This document shows, in pieces, positions 42,537 through 58,760 of a DNA stretch of 64,000 nt. The DNA comes from Xiphias gladius (lineage: Eukaryota; Chordata; Actinopteri; Istiophoriformes; Xiphiidae). The notes under the pieces were generated by a model. It saw only the letters and a program-made list of their open reading frames with translations. It was not told where the DNA came from and did not search any database. The translations under genes were made by a program, and so were the position numbers. The first letter of the stretch is position 1. Every line of letters starts with the position of its first letter. The stretch is taken from the NCBI RefSeq assembly GCF_016859285.1, contig NC_053411.1, forward strand, positions 6,607,501-6,671,500, in the 5' to 3' direction.

Positions 42537-42608
42537 AACAACCTGCATTTGAAGGCAGCACGGCCCCCGCGTCGCCCTTGATCCGCCATGGGTCAGTTTA
42601 AAATAAAG

Positions 42609-42620
42609 AGAAAGTGAAAG
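42609..42620 (+). promoter_or_regulatory. batf2: Interferon-stimulated response element-like site 2
   Basis: AGAAAGTGAAAG contains the GAAANNGAAA core and shares GAAAGTGAAA with the site at 42524. The two are about 85 bp apart on the same strand. Confidence 0.5.
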
Positions 42621-43012
42621 CAGCAAGGGCAGAATGTTGCATCACCGGCTGTTGAATGCCAAGCCTCCTGCGCTCAAAAGCCTCCGGACACCCCGGGTCG
42701 GTGCCTCACTTCGGGCAACACATCCACAGAATCCACAAATCACCAAGCAACCAGCGGGCATTGGTTTGCACCACAGCAACTACCTGCTCGGTAGCCTGCA
42801 CTCCCCCTTTTCTTCCTGGGTCATTCAAAGTTCAGTCCAGGCTGCGGCGGGCAGCGCCGGCCGGCCGCCACCCCTCGGACTTTGGATGTCAGTGGTTTCA
42901 CTTGCGGGCATGCTGCGCCGATGATCCGGGCTGGGTGAGGATTTCAGCCCTTTCCGACCTACGGGCTAGCCGGTCCGCCGCAGGGAGGGGGCAGGCGGGA
43001 GAGGGAGGGGGG

Positions 43013-48783
<5,771 letters not shown>

Positions 48784-50600
48784 CACTACATGCCACATGG
48801 CAAAGGAGGACCAGCATCGCAATGTTGAAATTGTCATTTAATTTACATGTTTTGAGATGTTTAAATGAACTCTGATTATTTCAGTCCCAGGCATCTTCCA
48901 AAAAACCCAGCTGTTTAGCTTGTTAGGCGTCAAAATACAGTGCAGACCAGCTACAGCAAGAACTGTAAAATGCAAGGTTTTTATAGACAGATATTCACAT
49001 CTGACATCCAGGTGGGTGGACATCCAGCAGAGGCCAAGATATCCTGATGTTTAGTTCCTGTATGGATTAAGCTCCAACAAAACTGGATCCAATTAATTTC
49101 CCATCATGCAACCAATATGATGTTTTATTAGACCCTCCATGCCAGGGAAAATAAACCAATGTTTTTCAAACCCAGGCCTTCCGATATAAATTTGTATCCT
49201 CCAAGCTGAAGACATCACCATGACATCATTAGGAACATTTTCTCAGACTCGGCCAAGCTCCTCCAGAGCCACAGAAGACATTATACAACTGTTTCCAAAA
49301 GCTTGGTAATACTCCCCATGATTGATAATCTAATGTTTATATCTGAAAACGGTGGAGTTTCCTTTTCATAACAGCAAAGAACACAGACAACTATGTAAAG
49401 CCTTCCTACGGTTTCTCAAGACTGTCTGAGTCCATAGCTTACAAACCATTGTAGTTATATTCAGTGCAAACATTTTCACAGTTTTGAATATGTGAGAATC
49501 CTTTCTTGCTTAACTGACTCAACATCTGAAACTTTGACTTGTAATTTTAGATTGGGTTGGAGTAATCACTTCCCCCTCTCAACATCAAGGAAATGCCATC
49601 AGGAGAAATTTCCATCTTTGTCCGTAGCTGCAGTGTGAACATATGACGGTGCCAAAGTTAACCACACAGCCTGCATGTTGGCTACAAGTTACAGTCATCA
49701 TGATTTAATTATAGGAAAATGTATTCTTTTTTTCACCTCATTGAAAATACATATTTCAACACACGCTCTCTGCACACAGTCTTGCTGCTGCTACAGATGA
49801 TTTATTAATGGCTTGCAATATTTTAATCCAAGAAAAAATTAAAATCAGTCATTTTGCTGATAGTTCATTTGGTTTTTTTTCGTACTTTTGGTATTTGTAT
49901 TTTTTATCTGTCTTAAATTCTGGTTTCACATTGCATATACTGCAACCATAGAGGGTCAATAGGGTCCTACAGCTCATTTTTGCCCTCTAGGGGCCCCCCT
50001 AGTGGTAATTTCAGTCATGATTTCAATTTTGGTGACAAGACCCTTATTTGTGGTAACTACTACTACTTCAGGGAGGCTTCATTAAGTGTGATGATGATGA
50101 TGATGAGGGTGATCGAGTGAGGCACAGATCTGGTGGCCCACCAACATCCTCACCCCTGAGGGTCTAAAGCTATGATAAAAATGATTGTATAACTGATAAT
50201 CCCCTCATTGTGCTCGTTAAAATGAGTCAAATGAGAGCAATAAATAAATGTTTCCTTTTGACTCCCTTTCCCTGTAACACTAAGGGGACAAAGAAGCTGC
50301 TAAAATGGGCTATAGGAACTATTGTTATAAGGAAATGGATTTTTATTTTTTTATTTTTTTAACTGGGATCTTGCGCTGTGATTGTATTATGCTGACGATT
50401 TTGTTGTTTTCAGATGATGATTTATGTAATTATTCTGCTTTATATACAGTATATCTATAGTTATATAGGAAATGCTTTTGATTTAGAGTGGGACTTTGGG
50501 TGTGTGTGCGAGTTATGACCATTTTGTATTTATCATGGATTAGATTTATATATTTATGCTAAAATATTGATTGCAATAAAAAAGCTAATTACAAATACAA
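48784..50600 (+). other. batf2: batf2 3' UTR
   Basis: AT-rich sequence without exons runs to AATAAA at 50575-50580, a well-placed polyadenylation signal. It includes a GATGAT run near 50090-50106 and several ATTTA motifs in the last part, which can make mRNA unstable. Confidence 0.6.
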
Positions 50601-51089
50601 TTTTTTTTATTCAAACGTTTTCACTTTTTTTTTCAATCTACAAGTCTGTTCTATCTGTAATATATCAGGCTATTCTAATATAGAGTAGTTTATAACTACA
50701 GTTAAAGTAACAGTATGTAATTATTGAAAGATGAAATAACACATAAATTACAAATGAAAAGCTGAATTCATTAACAATAAAACACACAAACTTGATCAGT
50801 TCAATACACCCCAGCGTTTTGCTGCTACAGCCTCATTTGGTCTGGTATGATCCGTAGCTGATGGTTGCTAATTTTCGCTGTGTACATAGATATTGAGGAA
50901 TCTTTTCGACATATGCAACTGTTAATAGCCTTTTAACATTGTCTCGTAAATGTTATGTGGCCACAAGTGACATTATTCAGCAGAATTCACGGCTTACTTT
51001 AACAGCTTGTAGACTGTTGTGAACAAAACAATATTACAGATTGTTGCTTAAATATAGACAATTTTTAGCTACGGTTTTGGCTTGGCCGT

Positions 51090-51570
51090 GTCAACGGAAA
51101 CATCGGTCGATGGTCTCACAACTTTGGTCCGGACTGTAATATCTCACCAACAATTGGATATATTGCCGTGAAATGTTTGTGGTCTTTGTGACCCCCTGAT
51201 TTTTCCTCTAATAACACTATAATTGACCCTTGTGCTTCTGAGTAAAATGTCTGAACAGCTACTGCATGGATTGCAATAAAAATGTATTACACACGTTCAT
51301 TTCCCGTTAGGATGAATTGTAATAACCTGGGTGATCCCCTGACTTTTCAAAATTTTAATTTGCCCAATACTTTTGTTTTATGACCAGATATCTGCAAAAC
51401 TACTGACATCCCCATCAGCCTCAGCTGTACTTTGTGTTTTGTGCTAATCAGCAGATCTTAGCAGCTAGCATGCCAACCTCAGATGGTAACAATGGTAAAC
51501 ATTATAGCCTATCCGTGTAAAATCAGCACGTTGGCATTTAGCTCAAAGCACTGCTCTGCCTTAGTGTGTT
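51090..51570 (+). repeat. Dispersed fish repeat ('tttagctcaaagcac' family), copy 2
   Basis: GTCCGGACTGTAATATCTCA, TTGGATATATTGCCGTGAAA, ACTGACATCCCCATCAGCCT, TTAGCAGCTAGCATGCCAAC and GGCATTTAGCTCAAAGCACT follow the longer form of the repeat seen at 27950-28190. Confidence 0.7.
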
Positions 51571-53780
51571 ATCGCAGAGCACGGCCGTAGATTCTAAGTC
51601 CTGTTTACTGAGAATTTAAACAAATGTTACCAGACTGAATCTGGGCTCGGAGGGGATTTGTGATTGATGAGCCCACAGTTGTTATAGAGTGCAATAGAGT
51701 TGTAGACTGCTGTTAACCAGTGCTTCTGGATTTCTGTCTGTCCTTAACAGTCCGGCAGAAATAACCTCTGGTGAGAGCAAACGTGAAGCAGGCCGGCAGC
51801 GTCCCCTCCGCCGTCGGCACCGCCAGCCTTTTACAGCGCTATACACAGTACTGCCCCCCCCCCCCCGGTGTTTTTCCCATAAAGCAACCGGCTGAGCTCA
51901 CCTGCGACACAACACGGAGGAGGAGGAGGAGGAGGAGGAGGAGGAATATAAGGAGGGGGGAATGGGGCGCAGGCGCATACTATTACGCACGCCCTGGTAC
52001 TGCAAATGCGATTATAAAGCTGGAGTGTGTTTATGGTGAGAGGAGCAACAAGGAGGGTTCAAGGCTGGCAGCGCAAAAACACACACCAGCAATACACATT
52101 CACTTGCAGCCAAGGTGTGACTTTGAGAGGGAGATGAAAGCGCGTGGATGATTGCGCTTTTGAGTGTGTGTGTGTGTGTGTGTGTGTGAGTGTGAGAGAG
52201 AGAGAGTGGCTTAGTGGCGAGAAGAACAATGGATGGGACTTGATCCTCAAAGCCAACTACAACCCCGCGTACACGCACAAACAACAACACACACACACGC
52301 GCTCACCTCAAATAGGAAGCGAGGAAAATGGGGAAAGGGGACGGGAGGAATTGGGGGGGGGGGTCAGACAGTAACACTGGCGAGCGTCAAAGCGGTGCGC
52401 AGCTGGAGCACAGGAGCGAATATTTCATAACAGCAGCCAGAGGTTTGGCAGGGGTGATGCCGCGGGGGCAGAGGAGCGCGAGACACTAATGATGCATCTT
52501 TCTGAAATGAAGCGGGTTTAAGAAGCACAGCCAGGCCACATAAATAAAGGCAAATAAATAAATAAGTCCATCCCATAGCGTCATCCGCAGTGAGGAGCCC
52601 CATTCCTCTCTCTCCTTGCACCACCTATAGGTTGAGGGGACCCGTTACAAGTCAGAAAGAGCGAGATATGAGAGCATCCGGCCACAGCTTTCAAAATAAA
52701 ACACTTATTAATGGACCCGTCTTGTAAAGTTTTCACTGAAACACGAAAGTATGGCCAAACGTGGCAGATTCATTAAACGGAAAACATAACAAACGCCCTC
52801 TTGCTCCTGGCAGACGACCTTGACCCCTTCTCTTTCAATACATGGTGGAGGATTTGTTCAGGGTTCAGTCTAATGTTTAAATCCCCATGAAGATAGTTAA
52901 GATATCCTGCAACAAATATTTCTCTGTCATCACTCGTCCCTTCAGATATAGGACTACAGCTGCAGGTGTATTGTTGTTGAATGCCTGAATGCAGGTAGAT
53001 GCAGAATCCGGACAATGAAAATAAAAGAGATGTTAGTGAGGTTGCACCACGATACAAGAAGTAATGTTGTGTGATTGCCTTCAGTTCTCAAGAAATCTTG
53101 TTATGTTGGTAAGCACCACACTGTCGGCTCGCAGGCATACTTTAGGTTATAGCCAAAGAGGTTAGAGGAATTAGATAGAATATCAATCCACATTTCCCTG
53201 GACAGAGTACTTACTTATGTCACCTCAAATATAGATATATATATTTTTTTGTCATTTTTTAATTCAAATTCACTGTTGGCGGAAATATCAGCAGAGCTGT
53301 GTTTGCAACAAATAGCATGAATAAGTGTTATTGGGCAAGATCATCTCTGCGGCTCAGGTTTTATAGGCAAGCGTTTGACATCCTTGATTATTTCCTCTTA
53401 ATTAGGCCCATGTAATGCTGGGATACCAACTTGGTCAGCATTGCCAACTGTATCAATGACCCCCAGGGGCCCCGAAAAGCCCTAGGTTCACTGTGCAGCA
53501 ATTGGTTAAGTTTATTAATGGTACATTAATATGATTTTTTTGGGAATATGGGGGTTACTGAGGCAACATATCAAATGCCGTGATAACACCCTTTACATGA
53601 GACTTATTACCTGATCTTGATTCTGGATTTGAAAGGGCTCTGTATCAAAATCTAGCCTAAGACCTTTACAGGTTCCGCTATGCTTAAATTGTGTATATTC
53701 TCGGATCCACGTAGCTCGCGTTTCCCCCAGTTTAATCCGGCCACGAGTCAGTTTCTATAAACCAACACGCGCTTTTATTT
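51571..53780. other. GC-rich, repeat-dotted stretch before the ppp2r5b promoter
   Basis: It contains a (GGA)n tract (51916-51945), a GT tract (52166-52188), C and G runs, and locally raised CpG near 51780-52480. That suggests a distal promoter or enhancer, but no exon is supported. Arg-rich frames here come from the GGA tract. The rest is AT-rich. Confidence 0.4.
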
Positions 53781-54668
53781 TCGCGAGCCCTCGTTTTATT
53801 TTGAAAGCGGGGGTGCCTCACTTCCTGTATCCCCCTGACTCACTCCACGCTCCTTGACGCAGCTCTCTGGGGCGCCGTAGGACGACCGGATAACGGGAAC
53901 CGAGAAGGGGGACAGGAGCAAAAAACGCGTCAGCCTGACAGACATAGACGAGGTGCTATTGTACAACCCAGGCCTTCGGTCTTTTCACCCCAGGCTGCCG
54001 CTGCGAGGAGGAGCGGCCCCTTTCTCTTTTTCTCTTCCTTCGCTCTTGCCCTCGCCGCGGGGGTAGAGACGGAGACGGAGACGGAGCGGCGGGGCTCGGC
54101 GTTTGCATCGGCCGCTGGCGGAGGACCTGCACATGTCGGCGCGGTGAGGGACCGTTGGTTTCCCCGCCCTGATACGGTCGGAGGACGGCAGCAGGAGGAG
54201 GAGGCTGTGTGGAGGGGTTTAAGACGCGACCAGAACGATATTGTCAACCTCTGAGGGGGGGAGAAAAAAAAGAAAGAAAAGAAAACAATAAGCAGGTGCG
54301 GCCGTGTTGGCGGACGAAAGGGGATCCGTTAAAAACGAGCGAGAAGGACAACAGTGATGCGGCAGCCGAGTTGGGCCCAGATTGACGATTTTATCATATC
54401 ATCGTCCACCGCCAGGACCGAGCACTGATTTTATTGATAAGGAGCATCCTCCAGGAGAATAAGCTATAAAACTGACCTGGAGTCCGCTTGATTGTTTTTG
54501 ATGTGGATAAACAGGAGGAGACTTTATCTGTGCGCGATTCCGGTGATTTTTCTTTACACCAGGAGCTCAGCTGTATGATCAGTTATAGAGATAAATATCC
54601 CGATCTAGGCCGATGACTTAGTCTGAGTGTGACGCCAATACAGCAGCAGAGAGGCGTGTGTGTGTGTA

Positions 54669-54702
<34 letters not shown>

Positions 54703-55254
54703 CGAGAGAAGAGACGCGCCTGTCTGAGCATCATCTGGTAGCTGTACAGGCTACTCCTCCACGGGGATGATACACAAGCGATTTTTCATCTGTGCGTGAA
54801 TAACGGAAGAATCAGGGATGCTGCTGATGCTGCTGCTGCTGCCATTTCCAGTCCGGCTCTGATAGACACATCGAGGCGTACAGCACGGGACTGGACATCC
54901 AGAAAATATACCTCCTCACCTCTCCTCCGCCTCTGCACCTTTACCCCCCACCCCCACCCCCTTCCCTCTCTCACCCCTCTCCTTCTCCTCCCTCCTCTTC
55001 TTCCTCCTCCTCCACCACCACCACCCCTGGAGCGCCTATTCAGTCTGATCAATTGATAATCCGTCTGTGATTCAGACAGCCACCCACTCCTCCATCCTCT
55101 CCTCCATTCACCCATACATCCTCTTAAACGCTTCTTTACGCACTCATACGCGCAAAGGCAGGCAGGCACGCACGCACGCACGCACGCACGCACGCGTCGC
55201 CGCCTCCATCATCAACACCACCACCACAACCTCCGCCGCATCACCACCGCCATC
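53780..55254 (+). promoter_or_regulatory. ppp2r5b: CpG-rich promoter and 5' UTR of ppp2r5b
   Basis: Base composition shifts sharply to CG-rich, with many CpG dinucleotides, a promoter hallmark in vertebrates. An ETS-like site, ACTTCCTG, is at 53819-53826. The stretch also carries a GT/GA tract (54657-54703), C-rich pyrimidine tracts and an ACGC repeat (55164-55194). The start site is not resolvable by eye, and several short upstream ATGs may be in the leader. Confidence 0.55.
55157..55194. repeat. (GGCA)/(ACGC)n tetranucleotide repeat
   Basis: GGCAGGCAGGC passes into seven ACGC units about 60 bases before the ppp2r5b start codon, probably within the transcribed leader. Confidence 0.85.
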
Positions 55255-55447
55255 ATGGAGACGACCAAGCTGCCTCCGTCCAGCCCGTCCTCGCCGACCA
55301 CCAGCTTCTCGGTGCCGTCCGCGGAGAAGGTGGACGGCTTCCCGCGCAGGTCCATGCGCAGAGCCCGGCAGAGGAGGTCCCACAGCTCGTCCCAGTTCCG
55401 CTACCAGAGCTCCCAGGTGGAGCTCACCCCACTGCCCCTGCTCAAAG
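55255..55447 (+). CDS. ppp2r5b: PP2A regulatory subunit B56 beta, first coding exon (gene partial)
   Basis: B56 subunits select substrates and location for the PP2A phosphatase. This exon encodes the N-terminal 64 residues: [14 protein letters not shown], a Ser/Pro-rich run, then [20 protein letters not shown] and [20 protein letters not shown], ending in LK plus one base before GTGAGA. The (R)[17 protein letters not shown] and ELTPLPLLK blocks match PPP2R5B (human [18 protein letters not shown] as I remember it). The ATG lies in a good context (CATCATGG). The HEAT-like repeats that bind the PP2A core should follow in exons beyond 64000, since I find none in the window. Confidence 0.9.
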
Positions 55448-55859
55448 GTGAGACACTGATTTACCAGGGCAGCCAACCCGTGGGTCGATGTCAGAAACAA
55501 CACAATCGGTGTATAGGAGTATTACAGTGAAAACAAAAGTGGTGAAAAGTCCCATAATGACACCATGAACTCACTTTTCCCACTTTATTCATCATCATTT
55601 AAACACCTCTACATTAAAGTGAAAACCGTGCCCTGGCATTACATAATATACCCATTGATCAGTACTGTGTAGGAGGTCTATTGGTGTACTGTATTTTCTA
55701 CTGTTAGGTGTCCACTGATGTTGTCCTGTCTGTCAGATAGTAGGAGGACAGACAGAGGTGACAGCAATTTCTTTGATTTATTGACTGATAGGAGACAGGC
55801 TGGTTTTGGACTTTTTTAAGGTCTGTTGTTGCAATATTCTGCACTGGGACTAACAGAAA

Positions 55860-56115
55860 TGTTCATTATTGAATAATCTGCCAATTATTTTTCTACATCA
55901 ATTGACCTTTTTTTGGACAGTGGAAAATGTCCGTCCTAGTATCCCACAGTCCAAGACAGTGTCCCCAGGTGTCTTGTTTTGATATTCTTGTTAAGATATT
56001 CAGTTTACATTCAAACCACTGTAAACTGAATAGAGACTCAAAACGGTCAAATATCCAAATGATTTCATATACGTTTTCTGTCACTTGACTAATCGATTGA
56101 TTGAATCTCTTCAGG
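55860..56115 (-). repeat. Dispersed 'cgattaatcg' fish repeat, copy B
   Basis: TGCCAATTATTTTTCTACAT, AGACAGTGTCCCCAGGTGTC, AGATATTCAGTTTAC and TTGACTAATCGATTGATTGA occur in the reverse order of copy C. This copy keeps most of the family length. Confidence 0.7.
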
Positions 56116-57044
56116 TCTGTTCTGCACCTTCTCATATTTAGTTAATACAGTAGAAGATCAAAGGGAATATAACTGCAGAATGATACTGTAGGAGGGATAA
56201 CAGGTCAGTAAGAAACAGCAAAATTTTCCTTCCAGTTAATCAAAAGTTCTACCAACAATCATCGCCTCAGCATGCGTCATTTCAAAACGCAGGTTTCACA
56301 GCAACATTTACAAACTAAGGCAGTACTTTTTGCATCGTGATCTTTTTCAATATGAAATTCTGCGTGGGTTTTTGGAAGGCAGTATGCCTCACGCAGGCGG
56401 CGAGGAATGGGGTTGTCCAAAGGTTCAAGTTCAAATTCATGTATTCAGACTCACTGAGCTTGGTGCCGACCAATTACTTACGCACTCATTAAACACAGCG
56501 CTGTCAAGCGTCTGCTTGTCCCCTCGACCGGTTGATGAGGAGACAGGAAAACCATCGTCCCGTTGTCAGGAGGCCTTCCCCCTTGACAGGCCAGGGGATG
56601 TGGAGCATGCTTCTAAGCTGCCTTGTTTAATAAAACCTGAAACAAAAACACACAAAATAAGAAACATGTCTGTACAAATTGTGGCTTTACGAAGGAAGAA
56701 ATGACATCCCTGTGAAGACGGTCAGAGCTGCACCATGTGCGGGTCTTTTGTTGCCATAGCTGTGATCCCAGAGCTGCTGTTACTACACAGAGGCCACTTT
56801 GCTCTGTATGATCTTGTTCAGCATCCTCTCAGAACGACAGCATGCAAAGATGTGGGACCCGCTGGCTTTCTTTTTCAAACATAGTGCCGTCTGCAGTTCT
56901 TATACGCCTACCTGCTCAGTCCGCAGACAGGCCTGGGTGGGGTTTGGCCTGATGACGTTAGAGAAAGTGGACGGTCACAGAAAAATAGGATTTTCTTTTT
57001 CTTTTTCCAGGATAGGAACAGATACATGAATAAACAAGAGCTGA

Positions 57045-57300
57045 AATGATTAGTTCATTAATCAATTAGTTGATTGACAGAAAACTAACTGGTAGCAATT
57101 TTAGTAATTATTAATTAAGTAATTTAGGGCAATTTATTAAGCAAAAATGCCAAATGTTTTCTGGATTCAGCTTCTCAGATGTGAGGACTGGCTCATTTTC
57201 TCTGTTTTATATTATTTTGAAGGGAAAGTCTTTAGGTTTTGGATGATTGTTGGACATTTTAGAAATTTTAAGATGTCACCTTGAGCTCTGCATACTCTCA
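57045..57300 (+). repeat. Dispersed 'cgattaatcg' fish repeat, copy C
   Basis: ATTAATCAATTAGTTGATTG, AATGCCAAATGTTTTCTGGA, TCAGCTTCTCAGATGTGAGG, GTCTTTAGGTTTTGGATGAT and AGATGTCACCTTGAGCTCTG follow the order of this very common fish repeat. Confidence 0.75.
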
Positions 57301-58169
57301 ATTTTCAGAAAAAAAACAAGCTTAAGCTTGATGTTGTTGTGTAACTGACATTTCTGAGTCAGTTGACTGACCTTATGGCTCTTCTATACATGTGCTACTG
57401 TTATGCTACATGTTAGTATTTAACAATATCATGTATTTGCCACTTATGGCCACAGTTGTCCCTGTTTAGCAAAAGTGAAACCTCCAAGAGATATTTTCTT
57501 GCTAGACTTTGCTAGCCAGTTATCACATGGCTGCTACACTGCTGCACCACTGTTTCTGGATCCCCAGGAGGAACTGATAGTAAGATCCTGCAGCACCGGC
57601 ACAAGAGAAAAGCCTGGTGTGGGAAAGTCTGTAACGGGCAGTATGTGGGCCAAGTGTAGACAGAGTTGTGGGTGTTTTGCCCTCCAGGGAATCCCGTTCC
57701 CATTGTTAATTTGAACTACTACTCCTGTTAAGAATGGCACATCTCTTGCGTTTTAAGCCCAGAGCAAGAGCTTCATTCTGGCTCGCAGTTTCAGGCTGAT
57801 ATATGAAAGAGACACAGAGCGACATGGCGTATTAGAGTGAAGAAAAAATGCTAAGCAGCAGAAAGTGTAAAATCCACCCTGAAACAGTCAAGAAACAGGT
57901 GCTGGAGCGTACATTGCCTTCTTATGGATCCATTTACTGTTTGATTCTGTATTTTTCTTATTTCCACAGATGGATTTACAAAATTGTAAATTTGCAGTAC
58001 AGCTAAAATGCAGATTAATAGCAAAACATATTTAAAATGATCAACAGTTAACATAGCTTTACATAGATATTAGTCTTAGAGAGTAAGAGCCTCAATACTT
58101 TGGACGAATATCAACAATCAAAACAGAAGAAATCCATCATAGCAGAGGGAGATTCTGTGAGTCTGATTC

Positions 58170-58760
58170 CTAGCCTCAATCGACCACAATGCAATGCAGT
58201 CACAACTTGCGTCTTTGCAAATCTGTCATCAGTAGTGTGTGAAAGATATCGCCATCTAAAACGACTCTTTTGTAACTGGAACAACTAGACGTTTTTCTGC
58301 TCTCAGTTTTGTCGGGACCCCGAAAAAGCTATCATGGAAAATGTTGGGAGTTGCTAAATGTAGTAGAAAAAACATGAAGCAGGTTGGGGGAAATGAGGTG
58401 AACATCATATATCACTATGTAAGAGGGCAAGAGTAACAGGGGGTGGATTGTCCTTTCATGTCCCTCAGTGAGTGCTGGGAGGATGTTTTCAGTTGATTGG
58501 TTCGAGCCTTGGAACAGGTCAGTTCCTTTGCAGAAGTTTAGTGCATCTACTGTATACTATGCATGTGGTATAGCACCATGTAGAGATCTCAGTATAGTTT
58601 CTCTAGCTGTTAACCAATCTTCTAGATACTGATTTCCCCATCAACAGTATCTTCAATCGACCACTAATGCAATCATAGCTTGCATCTTTGCAGATCTGTC
58701 ATCAGCAGTGTGTGAAATATATCAGCCTTTAAAAAATAACCTTTTGTAATAGGAACAACA
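58170..58760. repeat. Diverged local duplication
   Basis: About 115 bases at 58174-58290 (CAATCGACCACAATGCAATG to CTGGAACAACTAG) recur at 58652-58763 (CAATCGACCACTAATGCAAT to AGGAACAACAGG). A further weak match, TCCCTCAGTGAGTGCTGGGA near 58461 and TCCCTCAGCCAGTGCGGGAT near 58880, keeps a similar spacing, so the original unit may have been about 450 bp. Confidence 0.6.

Noticed and set aside
51771-52151. 126-residue frame with an arginine run
   Set aside because: The Arg run is the (GGA)n tract; no splice signals or family match support it.
54786-55193. 135-residue frame on - in the ppp2r5b leader
   Set aside because: Low-complexity Gly/Arg/Ala text from simple repeats in a CpG-rich leader; antisense to the real gene.
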